A stretch of DNA of 64,000 nt from contig QCEM01000006.1 in NCBI GenBank assembly GCA_003280605.1, forward strand, positions 1-64,000, written 5' to 3'. Below, in pieces: positions 33,314 through 43,247 of the stretch (its first letter is position 1; every line of letters starts with the position of its first letter). The notes beneath the pieces are model-generated. The model was not told where the DNA came from and ran no database searches. It saw only the letters and a program-made list of their open reading frames with translations. This stretch comes from SAR116 cluster bacterium AG-355-O21 (GTDB lineage Bacteria; Pseudomonadota; Alphaproteobacteria; Thalassobaculales; Thalassobaculaceae). Position numbers and translations under genes: made by a program.

Positions 33314-34283
33314 TTTTTGGCGCCGTAATGGCCTGGCCGCGCAGGTGTTAGCGCCCTGCTCCTGGTTGTTTTCAGCCGCCGGCCAGATACGGTCTGCGAT
33401 TGTCCAACCCTATACCTCGCAGCTACCGGTGATTTGTGTCGGTAACGCCGTTGCCGGCGGCGCCGGGAAAACCCCGGTGGCGATGCAGCTGGCACGGCAA
33501 CTGGCCGCCGCCGGCTGGCGACCGGCGCTGCTGAGCCGCGGCTATGGCGGCAGCGAACCTGGCCCCCATTTGGTGAATATGCACGATGACGCTGCTGCGC
33601 TAGTCGGTGATGAAGCCTTGCTGTTGGCCGGCGTCGCCGACACCTGGGTCGCCCGCGACCGGGCCGCCGGCGCGCGCGCCATCGAGGCCGGCAACTACAA
33701 TTTGATCATCATGGATGACGGCTTACAAAATCCCCAGCTGCAAAAAACCATCGCCCTGCTGGTTGTCGATACCGACCAGGGTTTTGGTAATCAGCGGGTT
33801 TTACCTGCTGGACCGCTGCGCGAGCCGATCGGTGCGGCGCTTGCCCGGGCCGATGCCGTGATCACGTTCGGAGCCGATAACACCGCTTTGGCCGGCACGG
33901 CTTTCGCAACCACTAACCTGCCGTCGTTTTCGGCAAGTCTTGGCAGTCTTAACAGCGCGCAATTCAACCGCCGCCGCTGTCTGGCGTTTGCCGGCATCGG
34001 GCGACCAGAGAAGTTTCGCCAAAGCCTGGCCGCCGCAGGCGCTGAAATTATTGACTTCATCAGCTTCCCTGATCATCACCGCTTTACCGATAACGACACC
34101 CAGCGGTTGCTTGCGCACGCCGCCGATGCCGAGGCGGTTTTGGTGACCACCGCCAAAGACCACGTCCGCTGCCCGGCTGCATTTCGGCAAAAGGTGGAGG
34201 TTCTGCAGGTCGCGCCGGTTTGGAGCGATCCCGAAGCGCTGCTATCCTGGCTACAGTCACGCCTACAAAAATCATCGCCATGA
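33300..34283 (+). CDS. lpxK: Tetraacyldisaccharide 4'-kinase
   Basis: VGNAVAGGAGKTPVAMQLARQL, LLSRGYGGSEPGPHLV, IMDDGLQNPQLQKT. Confidence 0.94.
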   Translation: MKAPDFWRRNGLAAQVLAPCSWLFSAAGQIRSAIVQPYTSQLPVICVGNAVAGGAGKTPVAMQLARQLAAAGWRPALLSRGYGGSEPGPHLVNMHDDAAALVGDEALLLAGVADTWVARDRAAGARAIEAGNYNLIIMDDGLQNPQLQKTIALLVVDTDQGFGNQRVLPAGPLREPIGAALARADAVITFGADNTALAGTAFATTNLPSFSASLGSLNSAQFNRRRCLAFAGIGRPEKFRQSLAAAGAEIIDFISFPDHHRFTDNDTQRLLAHAADAEAVLVTTAKDHVRCPAAFRQKVEVLQVAPVWSDPEALLSWLQSRLQKSSP

Positions 34284-35188
34284 CCAAAAATGCCTCACAT
34301 ACGTCCGTTAGCCGCTGGTTCAGTAATCTGGGTCAGGGGCTGGCCGTGTGGTTGCTGTATTATGGATTTCGGCTGCTGCCGATTGACCTCGCCTCAGCCG
34401 TGGCCGGCGGGATTGCCCGTAATATCGGCCCACTGCTGCCTGTCAGTCGGCGTGCCCGGCGTAATCTGCAGCTGTGCTTTCCGGACTGGTCAAGCGCCCA
34501 GATCAACACCACCGTGCGCGAGGTTTGGGACAATCTTGGCCGCACCGCGGGGGAATTTCCACACCTCGGTAGCTTAGACGCCAGCGGCGGCGACCGGCGT
34601 ATTGAGATCATTGGTCTAGAGCATCTGCAAGCACTGCGGGATGATAATCAGGCCGGTATCGTGGTCTCTGCCCATGTTGGTAATTGGGAGGTTTTGCCGC
34701 GCGTCGCCACCGCAATTGGCTTGCCCATCACCCAGGTTTATCGCGCTTTCAACACGCCCCTTGGCGAGCAGGTCTTGCACCGCGCCCGCGCCAGCGTCCT
34801 GGGTGAAGCCGTGCCGAAAGGCCCACGCGGCGGCCAGCGCTTGCTCGCGGCATTGAAAGCCGGCGGCCATCTTGCGGTGATGATTGATCAAAAACTCAAC
34901 GAAGGTCTTGCGGTGCCGTTTTTTGGCCGCCCGGCAATGACAACACCGATTGTCGCCCGTTTTGCGCTGCGATACCGCTGCCCGGTCATCACCGCCCGCA
35001 GTGAACGCTTGGCGGGGGCGCGTTTCCGAATTACATTTTCAGCACCCATCGACTTACCGGCAAGCGGTGACAATACAGCCGACACTTTAGCTTTGATGAC
35101 GGCAATGAATGACAGCATCGAAGCATGGGTACGGGACCGTCCCGGCCAATGGCTGTGGCTTCATCGCCGCTGGATTGACAAAAACTAA
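34280..35188 (+). CDS. Lipid A biosynthesis acyltransferase (LpxL/HtrB family)
   Basis: GIVVSAHVGNWEVLPRVA, VPFFGRPAMTTPIVARFALRY. Confidence 0.88.
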   Translation: MTKNASHTSVSRWFSNLGQGLAVWLLYYGFRLLPIDLASAVAGGIARNIGPLLPVSRRARRNLQLCFPDWSSAQINTTVREVWDNLGRTAGEFPHLGSLDASGGDRRIEIIGLEHLQALRDDNQAGIVVSAHVGNWEVLPRVATAIGLPITQVYRAFNTPLGEQVLHRARASVLGEAVPKGPRGGQRLLAALKAGGHLAVMIDQKLNEGLAVPFFGRPAMTTPIVARFALRYRCPVITARSERLAGARFRITFSAPIDLPASGDNTADTLALMTAMNDSIEAWVRDRPGQWLWLHRRWIDKN

Positions 35189-35216
35189 CCTCGGCGTCTC
35201 GACGGAGGGCGCAGCC

Positions 35217-36056
35217 ATGACCGAATATGCCTTTAAAAGTGAAAAGTTAAGCCCCAGCATTGGGTTACAAATCTGGGGTGTCGATCCTTCCAAGCCACTG
35301 CCTGATGCAGTGATCGCGGATTTGCGCCGTGCGTGGTTAGACCACTTGGTTATTTTCCTTCGTGACATCGACATCACACCGGCCCAGCAATTGGCCCTTG
35401 CAAAGCAGTTCGGGGAGCCGGCCGAATACCCCTTCGTCAAAGGTATCGACGGTTTTCCAAGCATTACCCCAGTATTAAAACTGCCCGATGAAACGGTGAA
35501 TTTCGGCGGCATCTGGCACACCGACACAGCTTATTTGCCCGAGCCGCCGATGGGCACAATGCTGTATGCACAAGAACTTCCCGAAATTGGCGGCGATACA
35601 CTTTTCGCCAACCAATATCGTGCCTTTGAAGACCTGTCGGAGGGCATGAAGGCGCTGTTGCGGGGCCGCCGCGGCGTCAATGCCTCGGCAAAAGCCGATG
35701 TCACCCGGACTCGCGAAGATCGCATTGCCGACGGCGGCACCAAAAGCGCCGACAAAAGTCTGCAAGCGATCCACCCCGTGGTGCGCACCCACCCGGAAAC
35801 AGGCCGCCAATCGCTATATGTGAATTTCGGCCACACAATTTGCTTTGAGGGCTTAACGGAAGCGGAAAGCCAACCGCTGCTGGACTATCTGTTCAGCCAG
35901 CAAAATCGCCCCGAGATCAGTTGCCGTTTCGCCTGGCAGCCAGGGTCTTTGGCCTTCTGGGATAACCGTGCTTGCCAACATTACCCTGTCAATGATTACC
36001 ACGGCCATAAACGCCTATTGCACCGCATCACCTTAAAGGGCGACACACCGGTTTAA
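35217..36056 (+). CDS. TauD/TfdA family Fe(II)/2-oxoglutarate-dependent dioxygenase
   Basis: WHTDTAYLPEPPMGTMLYAQELPEIGGDTLFANQYRAFEDLS, FWDNRACQHYPVNDYHGHKRLLHRITLKGD. Confidence 0.9.
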   Translation: MTEYAFKSEKLSPSIGLQIWGVDPSKPLPDAVIADLRRAWLDHLVIFLRDIDITPAQQLALAKQFGEPAEYPFVKGIDGFPSITPVLKLPDETVNFGGIWHTDTAYLPEPPMGTMLYAQELPEIGGDTLFANQYRAFEDLSEGMKALLRGRRGVNASAKADVTRTREDRIADGGTKSADKSLQAIHPVVRTHPETGRQSLYVNFGHTICFEGLTEAESQPLLDYLFSQQNRPEISCRFAWQPGSLAFWDNRACQHYPVNDYHGHKRLLHRITLKGDTPV

Positions 36057-36107
36057 CGGTGTCGGATCGGGGTCGGCGAAGCAATGTCTTGGGGCCGGCA
36101 CCGGCAC

Positions 36108-36740
36108 CTAATACAGCCCGCGTTTGGCCATGATGTCGCCCTGGCGTGCAGACTCTTCAGCGGTTAATCCGGCAACCTGATCGGTCAACATATCGCCATA
36201 GCTGGGCAATTGTTGGCGATCAATATGCTTTTGTGGATCCCATAGGCCTGATCGAACAAACGCTTTTGGACAATGCAGAAAAGCTTCTTGAACGGTGATC
36301 AACAGGCCGATTTTCGGAACTTTTCCGCGCATTTCAGAAGCTGCTAACAGGCGTCGATCATCGGTAATTTGGGCGGTGCCATTGATCCGCAATGTTTCAT
36401 CCATGCCAGGCACCAGCACCAATAATCCGATCATTGGATTGCTCAGCAGATTGGCAAAATTATCAAGCCGGTTGTTGCCGACGCGGTCAGGCAGCAACAG
36501 CTGGCGGTCATTAAGCACACGCAAGAAACCGGGCGGGTCGCCGCGCGGCGAAACATCAGCGCCTGTCGGTCCTTGGCTTGACAGGACACAAAACGGTGAC
36601 AGGGCTAAAATCGCCTGACAATGCTGATCAAGATGATCTAAGACCTTGTCGCTGGCCCGGCTCATCGGCGCACGATGCAGCGCTTTCAGCGCCTCAATAT
36701 CGGTAATTACACTCAGATCTGTCGGGACTGACATCCTCAC
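36108..36740 (-). CDS. Pyridoxamine 5'-phosphate oxidase family protein (MSMEG_1061-like FMN-dependent)
   Basis: DVSPRGDPPGFLRVLNDRQLLLPDRVGNNRLDNFANLLSNPMIGLLVLVPG, TLRINGTAQI. Confidence 0.87.
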   Translation of the reverse strand: MRMSVPTDLSVITDIEALKALHRAPMSRASDKVLDHLDQHCQAILALSPFCVLSSQGPTGADVSPRGDPPGFLRVLNDRQLLLPDRVGNNRLDNFANLLSNPMIGLLVLVPGMDETLRINGTAQITDDRRLLAASEMRGKVPKIGLLITVQEAFLHCPKAFVRSGLWDPQKHIDRQQLPSYGDMLTDQVAGLTAEESARQGDIMAKRGLY

Positions 36741-36759
36741 CTTCCTTCATCACACATGC

Positions 36760-37587
36760 TTAGCCCTCGGGCATTGGCGGCACCAATGGTGCCGGATCAA
36801 TACGCCGATCAAACCAATTAATCCGCCAATCAAGATGTGGCCCCGTCGAGCGACCGGTTGAGCCGACGGTGCCAATCTTTTGACCGCGCCGCACGCTCTC
36901 GCCAACCCGCACATCAACTGTCGCCAGATGCAAGAATGCTGACGATAGACCGTGGCCGTGGTCAAGAATAAGGGTCCCGCCGGTATAGTATAAATCGCTT
37001 TCGGCCAACCGCACGACGGCATCCGCCGGGGCGACCACAGGCGTGCCTTTGGGAGCAGCGATATCAATCCCATAATGCGGCTGACGCGGCTTACCGTTTA
37101 AAATCCGCTGGCTGCCGTAAACACCGGAAATGCGGCCGATGGCGGGCCATTGCCAACCGGATAAGAATAACGGCTCGGGGCTGTCGATCTGGCGGGCCGC
37201 TTTGATCCATTTATTCTCCCGCATAATCCGCTCGATGACGGCTGCCGGCGGTGTCACCATTTTGGCCGGCAAGCCGTCAATCCGCTGGACCTGATAACGC
37301 CGCTGCTGAATCGCAAGGCGGCGCTGTTCGAGCCGCCCATCAGCCCAGCGCAGTTGCAAATCTGCCGATGGTTTAGCATCCCGGCTAAAGCCGATAATGA
37401 AGCGCCCGGCAGGGCTGACCCGCAGCAAGCGGCCATCCAGGGTGACCGTGGCACCCGCCGCACCACTGCCAATCAGCAGTCCGCCTTGGCGCAAATCACC
37501 GCGCAGATCAAATGCTGCGGCCCACCCCGGCAGGATGCTTGCGACGGCGGCGATTAAACCCAGCGCGATCCAGGCCGGCCGCATCAA
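36760..37587 (-). CDS. M23 family metallopeptidase (LytM-type)
   Basis: HYGIDIAAPKGTPVVAPADAVVRLAE, GLSSAFLHLATVDVRVGESVRRGQKIGTVGSTGRSTGPHLDWRI. Confidence 0.93.
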   Translation of the reverse strand: MMRPAWIALGLIAAVASILPGWAAAFDLRGDLRQGGLLIGSGAAGATVTLDGRLLRVSPAGRFIIGFSRDAKPSADLQLRWADGRLEQRRLAIQQRRYQVQRIDGLPAKMVTPPAAVIERIMRENKWIKAARQIDSPEPLFLSGWQWPAIGRISGVYGSQRILNGKPRQPHYGIDIAAPKGTPVVAPADAVVRLAESDLYYTGGTLILDHGHGLSSAFLHLATVDVRVGESVRRGQKIGTVGSTGRSTGPHLDWRINWFDRRIDPAPLVPPMPEG

Positions 37588-39152
37588 AAAAGACTTTCCT
37601 GATCATCACCGACCGGTCGCCGCCGGCGTGGCCGGGCGATTGCCGTCGAGGCCGCCGCTTGCCGGCGGCCGGCGCCCTCCATCACAGCGACCCGGATGCC
37701 GTCACGGAACTGTAAGCTGACCTGATCACCTGCCGCCGCCCTATCGGCGCTTAAAACCGGCTTGCCGGCGGCATCACTGACCAGCACAAAGCCTTTATCT
37801 AAAACCCGCTCGAAAGAATGGCTGTCAAGCAGCCGGGCCGTTTGTGCCAAGGTTCGGTCATGGTCCTGAAGGCGGCGATCAAAGGCCTGTTCCAGGCGAT
37901 TTGCCCGATCTGCCAAAGTGGCGGCGAAATCGCGGCATCGGCGGGCGGTGCTATCAATCCGCAGCCGCTCGGCGGAATTCTGAAAACGGACATCGGCAGT
38001 CTGCAGGACTTGCCCGGCGACCGCCTCTAAGCTGCGGCCGGCGGCAGCCAAGCGCGTGCCATCCATTTTAACCCGTTGTAGCGGGCTGATCAGCCGCGCC
38101 GCCAAGTCGCCAAGTTGATAGCGGCGCTGCTCAAACACCCTGTTAATCGCCCGCTCAATGCCGCCGCTGGCATAGTCCAATCGCTGGGCTTTTTGCTCGA
38201 TCATCTGCGCCGGATCGCCAAGGCCGCGCGCCATCCCCTGCAGACGGGTTAGCGCATCTTGTAAGCGGCGATGAACGGCATTAACCAGGCGATTGCCGTC
38301 ATCGTTCACCTGGGCGATTAGATCCAGCCGCACCGGCACCGCCATTTCGGCAGCGGCGGTCGGTGTTGGTGCCCGCCGGTCACTGGCAAAATCAATTAAG
38401 GTGGTATCGGTTTCATGGCCGACGGCGGAAATCATCGGGATCTCACTGGCCGCTGTCGCACGAACCACTTCTTCTTCATTGAAAGCCCACAAATCCTCTA
38501 AGCTGCCGCCGCCACGGGCAACAATTAACAGCTCCGGTCGTGGCACCGCCGCGTCTGTTGCCATGGCGTTAAAGCCGGCAATCGCGGCCGCAATTTGTGT
38601 TTTCGCATGATCCCCTTGAACCAGCACCGGGGCAACCAGAACATGCACTGGGAAGCGATCTTGTAAGCGATGCAAAATATCCCGGATCACAGCCCCTGTG
38701 GGCGAGGTGACAACGCCGATCACCTGCGGCAAAAACGGCAAGGCTTTTTTTCGGGCATCATCGAAAAGGCCTTCGGCAGCAAGCTTGCGGCGGCGGTCTT
38801 CCAGCAGTTTAAGTAACGCCCCCTCGCCGGCGATTTCCATTGTGTCGATGATGATTTGATATTTTGAGCGGCCCGGATAGGTGGTCAGCTTACCGGTGAC
38901 GATCACCTCTAAGCCTTCTTCCGGGGTCACCGCTAAGCGCAATGCTTGACCGCGCCAACAAATGCCGTCTAAGACCGCATTGTCATCCTTCAGGGTCAGA
39001 TAGACATGCCCTGAGGCAGCCCGCGTCGGGCGTGAAATTTCACCCCGCACCCGAACCCGCTCGAACGCTTGCTCAACCGTCCGCTTCAGGGACTGGGCAA
39101 TTTCCGAAACCGTAAATTCCGGCAGATTATTCGGTTCATCCTGCATGCCCAT
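37584..39152 (-). CDS. xseA: Exodeoxyribonuclease VII large subunit
   Basis: FTVSEIAQSLKRTVEQAFERVRVRGEISRPTRAASGHVYLTLKDDNAVLDG, RGGGSLEDLWAFNEEEVVRA. Confidence 0.95.
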   Translation of the reverse strand: MGMQDEPNNLPEFTVSEIAQSLKRTVEQAFERVRVRGEISRPTRAASGHVYLTLKDDNAVLDGICWRGQALRLAVTPEEGLEVIVTGKLTTYPGRSKYQIIIDTMEIAGEGALLKLLEDRRRKLAAEGLFDDARKKALPFLPQVIGVVTSPTGAVIRDILHRLQDRFPVHVLVAPVLVQGDHAKTQIAAAIAGFNAMATDAAVPRPELLIVARGGGSLEDLWAFNEEEVVRATAASEIPMISAVGHETDTTLIDFASDRRAPTPTAAAEMAVPVRLDLIAQVNDDGNRLVNAVHRRLQDALTRLQGMARGLGDPAQMIEQKAQRLDYASGGIERAINRVFEQRRYQLGDLAARLISPLQRVKMDGTRLAAAGRSLEAVAGQVLQTADVRFQNSAERLRIDSTARRCRDFAATLADRANRLEQAFDRRLQDHDRTLAQTARLLDSHSFERVLDKGFVLVSDAAGKPVLSADRAAAGDQVSLQFRDGIRVAVMEGAGRRQAAASTAIARPRRRRPVGDDQESLF

Positions 39153-39217
39153 AACGTTATGCTACAAGCAGGCTCGGTGGAAGGGCTTTAAAGCAGACTG
39201 CAAGGAGCAAACGCTAG

Positions 39218-40495
39218 ATGAAGGTTTTAATCATTGGTGCCGGCGGGCGGGAACATGCGCTGGCCTGGAAGCTGGCGCAGTCGCCAAACGTGACGCAGCT
39301 GCTTGTGGCTCCCGGAAATGCCGGCATGGCTGAGCTTGCGCAGTGCCATGCGGTCGCCGGTGATGATCTTGACGGCTTACTGGCGCTGGCCCAAGCCGAG
39401 GCTGTTGATTTTGTTGTCATCGGCCCCGAACAAGCGCTGGTCGATGGTCTTGTGGATCGCTTAAACGCTGCCGGGATCGCCAGTTTTGGGCCAACGGCCA
39501 GTGCCGCGCAACTGGAAGGCTCGAAAGCCTTCACCAAGGGTTTTTGTGGCCGCCACAACATTCCCACCGCCGCCTACGCCAGCTTCACCGATGGCGATGC
39601 CGCCCGCGACTATGTTCGCCGGCACGGCGCGCCATTGGTCATCAAGGCCGATGGCTTGGCGGCCGGTAAGGGCGTTATCATGGCGGCCACCGACGCCGAA
39701 GCGCTGGCGGCAATTGACAACATCATGGATGCCGGAGCGTTTGGCGCCGCCGGCACTGCCGTCGTGATCGAAGAATGGATGCATGGCGAAGAGGCAAGCT
39801 ATTTCGCCCTCAGTGATGGGCAGAATTTCGTCACCCTCGCATCGGCGCAAGATCACAAACGTGTCGGCGACGGTGATAGCGGCCCGAATACCGGCGGCAT
39901 GGGCGCCTATTCCCCTGCCCCTGTTGTTGACAAAGACATCGAACAGCACATTATCGACCGCATCATTGCCCCGACCGTCGCCGGCATGGCCGCCGAAGGC
40001 AGGCCCTTCAAAGGTGTGCTGTATGCAGGCTTGATGATCACGGCGGACGGCCCAAAACTGATCGAATATAACTGCCGCTTTGGCGACCCGGAATGCCAAG
40101 TGTTGATGGCCCGGCTCAGCAGCGACTTGCTGCCAAGCCTGCTGGCCTGTCATCACGGCAACCTTGACCAGCAACAGCTGCACTGGCGCAGCGACGCTGC
40201 CCTGTTGGTGGTGCTGGCGGCGAAAGGCTATCCCGGGAGCTATCGTAAGCTAACTGAAATGACCGTGCCGGATGATGTGGAGGATGCTCAAACCTTAATT
40301 TTTCACGCCGGCACCCTGCGCCGCGCCGATGGTCAATTGCTGGCCAATGGCGGCCGTGTCTTGGGGGTTACCGGCCTTGGCCCCTCCATCGCCGAGGCGC
40401 AGCAAAAAGCCTATCAAGCGGTTGATAAAATCACCTGGCCCGATGGCTTTTGTCGGCGTGACATCGGTTGGCAGGCGATTGATCGATCCGGCTGA
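39218..40495 (+). CDS. purD: Phosphoribosylamine-glycine ligase
   Basis: MKVLIIGAGGREHALAWKLAQSP, VIKADGLAAGKGVIMA, GVLYAGLMITADGPKLIEYNCRFGDPECQVLM. Confidence 0.96.
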   Translation: MKVLIIGAGGREHALAWKLAQSPNVTQLLVAPGNAGMAELAQCHAVAGDDLDGLLALAQAEAVDFVVIGPEQALVDGLVDRLNAAGIASFGPTASAAQLEGSKAFTKGFCGRHNIPTAAYASFTDGDAARDYVRRHGAPLVIKADGLAAGKGVIMAATDAEALAAIDNIMDAGAFGAAGTAVVIEEWMHGEEASYFALSDGQNFVTLASAQDHKRVGDGDSGPNTGGMGAYSPAPVVDKDIEQHIIDRIIAPTVAGMAAEGRPFKGVLYAGLMITADGPKLIEYNCRFGDPECQVLMARLSSDLLPSLLACHHGNLDQQQLHWRSDAALLVVLAAKGYPGSYRKLTEMTVPDDVEDAQTLIFHAGTLRRADGQLLANGGRVLGVTGLGPSIAEAQQKAYQAVDKITWPDGFCRRDIGWQAIDRSG

Positions 40496-40552
40496 AAAAA
40501 TCCCTATAAAAAATTCTCTCTATGGTAGTTTTTTGGCGCATCATAACCCGCC

Positions 40553-40951
40553 ATGGAGGATGACATGTGGAAGCATGGGCGTTTTTTCTGGAATGAACTG
40601 ATGACACGCGATGCCACCGCCGCCTGCCGGTTTTACGCCGAAATGCTGGGCTGGCAATATCAAAAAATGATAACCCCCGACGGCCATCATTATTGGCTGG
40701 CGCTGGTCGATGAACAGCCGGCCGCCGGCATCATGGACATGACCGCGTCAGAGCATTTGGCCGAGCTGCCGCCGCATTGGTTCAGCTATATCTCGGTCAA
40801 CGATATCGACGACCGACTGACCAACCTGAGCGACCATGGCGGGATTTTACTGCGGCCACCATTCGATGTTGATGACGTTGGCCGTTTTGCCGTGATCCAA
40901 GATCCAAGCGGCGATGTGGTCGGCTGGATCACCCCCAGCAATAACGCTTAG
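40553..40951 (+). CDS. VOC (glyoxalase/bleomycin resistance) family protein
   Basis: GRFFWNELMTRDATAACRFYAEMLGWQY, IQDPSGDVVGWITP. Confidence 0.87.
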   Translation: MEDDMWKHGRFFWNELMTRDATAACRFYAEMLGWQYQKMITPDGHHYWLALVDEQPAAGIMDMTASEHLAELPPHWFSYISVNDIDDRLTNLSDHGGILLRPPFDVDDVGRFAVIQDPSGDVVGWITPSNNA

Positions 40952-41031
40952 ACGGCACCTCGTTGACACTGAATAATCGGCCAGGACTTGTTCCCGGGCA
41001 GTGAGCTTGCTATATCCCCCGCAGGAAGATT

Positions 41032-41069
41032 GATGCGTGATTTGCATTCCCGCTAAGCACGCCTGCATC
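41032..41069 (+). promoter_or_regulatory. Candidate structured ahcY 5' leader with alternative pairings
   Basis: GCGTG (41035) pairs CACGC (41058); GATGC (41032) can pair either GCATT (41044) or GCATC (41065); lies 25 nt before the ahcY ATG. Confidence 0.3.
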
Positions 41070-41094
41070 GTCTTGGTTTTTCCCGGAGCACGCC

Positions 41095-42390
41095 ATGACC
41101 AGTACAACTGACTACAAAGTTGCTGATATTTCACTTGCCGAATGGGGCCGTCGCGAAATCGCGATTGCCGAGACGGAGATGCCCGGCCTGATGGCTTTAC
41201 GCGAAGAATATGGCGATGAAAAGCCGCTTGCGGGGGCGCGCATCGTCGGTTGCTTGCATATGACCATCCAGACAGCTGTGCTGATTGATACCTTGGTTGC
41301 CCTTGGCGCCGAAATTCGCTGGTCGTCCTGCAACATCTATTCCACCCAAGATCATGCGGCGGCGGCGATGGCGGCGGCCGGCATTCCCGTCTTTGCCTGG
41401 AAAGGCGAGACCGAGGAAGAATATGAATGGTGCATTCATCAAACCATCAAAGGCCCCGGCGGCTGGACACCCAATCTGTTGCTTGACGATGGCGGCGACC
41501 TGACCAAAATCATGCATGATGACTACCCTGAGCTGATGGCCGATGTGCGCGGTGTTTCTGAAGAAACCACGACCGGCGTGCATAGGCTTTATGAGATGGC
41601 GACGGCCGGTAGCCTGATGGTGCCTGCCATCAACGTGAACGACAGTGTCACCAAATCAAAATTCGATAATTTATACGGCTGCCGGGAAAGCTTGGTTGAC
41701 GGCATTCGCCGGGCTACCGATGTGATGTTATCCGGCAAGGTTGCCGTTGTTTGCGGTTACGGTGATGTCGGCAAAGGCTCGGCTGCCTCTTTGCGCAATG
41801 GCGGCGCACGCGTGATGGTCACGGAGATCGACCCAATCTGCGCCCTGCAAGCGGCGATGGAAGGGTTTGAAGTTGTCACCATGGAAGATGCCGCCAAAGT
41901 CGCTGACATTTTTGTCACCGCGACCGGTAACCAAGACATTATCACCATCGACCATATGCGGGAAATGAAAGACCGCGCCATCGTCTGTAACATTGGCCAT
42001 TTCGATACCGAGATTCAAATTGAAGCTTTGTCGAACTACCAGTGGGAAGAAGTGAAACCGCAGGTCGATGAAGTTGTTTTCCCGGACGGCAAGCGGCTGT
42101 TGGTGCTGGCCAAAGGACGTTTGGTCAACCTTGGTTGCGCCACCGGCCATCCCAGTTTCGTGATGTCTGCCAGTTTTACCAACCAAACCTTAGCGCAAAT
42201 CGAATTGTGGTTGAATCATGCCGACTATGACAAACAAGTCTATGTCCTACCGAAACGCCTTGATGAAAAAGTCGCCGCCCTGCACCTTGCCAAAATCGGT
42301 GCCAAGCTGACCACGCTCAGCAAAGATCAAGCCGACTATATCGGGGTGCCGACCGCCGGCCCGTTCAAAGGCGAGCAATACCGCTACTAA
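41095..42390 (+). CDS. ahcY: Adenosylhomocysteinase
   Basis: [64 protein letters not shown]-terminus. Confidence 0.96.
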   Translation: MTSTTDYKVADISLAEWGRREIAIAETEMPGLMALREEYGDEKPLAGARIVGCLHMTIQTAVLIDTLVALGAEIRWSSCNIYSTQDHAAAAMAAAGIPVFAWKGETEEEYEWCIHQTIKGPGGWTPNLLLDDGGDLTKIMHDDYPELMADVRGVSEETTTGVHRLYEMATAGSLMVPAINVNDSVTKSKFDNLYGCRESLVDGIRRATDVMLSGKVAVVCGYGDVGKGSAASLRNGGARVMVTEIDPICALQAAMEGFEVVTMEDAAKVADIFVTATGNQDIITIDHMREMKDRAIVCNIGHFDTEIQIEALSNYQWEEVKPQVDEVVFPDGKRLLVLAKGRLVNLGCATGHPSFVMSASFTNQTLAQIELWLNHADYDKQVYVLPKRLDEKVAALHLAKIGAKLTTLSKDQADYIGVPTAGPFKGEQYRY

Positions 42391-42397
42391 TCCACAC

Positions 42398-43225
42398 ATG
42401 AAGGGGCAGCCGATGGGCAACAATGATAGCTTTGGCGAGGGCAAGGTTCTGTACGCGGTCACGGACGGCATCGCCACCGTGACGCTCAACCGACCGGAAA
42501 AGCTTAATGCGCTTGATAAAGCGATGTGGATCGGCCTTGCCGAGGCCATTCAGCAGGCGGACCTGGACCATGATCTGCGCTGCATTATTCTGCGTGGCGC
42601 AGGCGAAAAAGCAATGGGCCCCGGGGCCGATATCGGCGAGTTTGAAACCGCCCGTGCCAATGCCGAACAAGCCACCGAGTATGGCCAAATCATGCATCAC
42701 ACCATGGCCGCTATTCGCGATTGCCGGCACCCTGTTGTGGCCCAGATACATGGCTTATGTGTTGGCGGCGCCTTGGAACTAGCAATCATGTGTGACATCC
42801 GCATCTGCGGTGAAAGTTCCCGCTTTGGGGTGCCCATCAACCGCCTTGGCCTGACCATGGCCTACCCGGAGATTGAGGCCCTGATCAACCTTGTGGGTCG
42901 GTCGACAGCGCTTGAAATCCTTTTTGAAGCACGGGTTTTTGGGGCTGCCGAAGCAAAGGATAAGGGGCTTGTGAACCGCGTTGTCGCCGATGATCAAGTT
43001 GCCGGCGAAGCTGCTGCAACAGCCGCCCGGATCGCTGCCGGCGCACCTTTGGTAAACCGCTGGCACAAGGCCTTTGCCAACCGCGTGATGACTGGCCTGC
43101 ACACACCGCAACCTGTCGGTGAGGCCGATGTGGTTGATAGCTATGCGGCGTTTGACACCGAAGACTTTAATACCGGTTTCCGTGCCTTTTTGGCAAAGTC
43201 GACACCGGTTTTCAAAGGCCGCTGA
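42398..43225 (+). CDS. Enoyl-CoA hydratase/isomerase family protein
   Basis: VTLNRPEKLNALDKAMW, AQIHGLCVGGALELAIMCDIRICGESSRFGVPINRLGL. Confidence 0.88.
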   Translation: MKGQPMGNNDSFGEGKVLYAVTDGIATVTLNRPEKLNALDKAMWIGLAEAIQQADLDHDLRCIILRGAGEKAMGPGADIGEFETARANAEQATEYGQIMHHTMAAIRDCRHPVVAQIHGLCVGGALELAIMCDIRICGESSRFGVPINRLGLTMAYPEIEALINLVGRSTALEILFEARVFGAAEAKDKGLVNRVVADDQVAGEAAATAARIAAGAPLVNRWHKAFANRVMTGLHTPQPVGEADVVDSYAAFDTEDFNTGFRAFLAKSTPVFKGR

Positions 43226-43247
43226 AGGCGCATCCCGGAGTGTGCAG

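Noticed and set aside
39461-40183. 240-aa minus-strand ORF inside purD
   Set aside because: Fully antisense to purD with strong motifs; no recognisable domain
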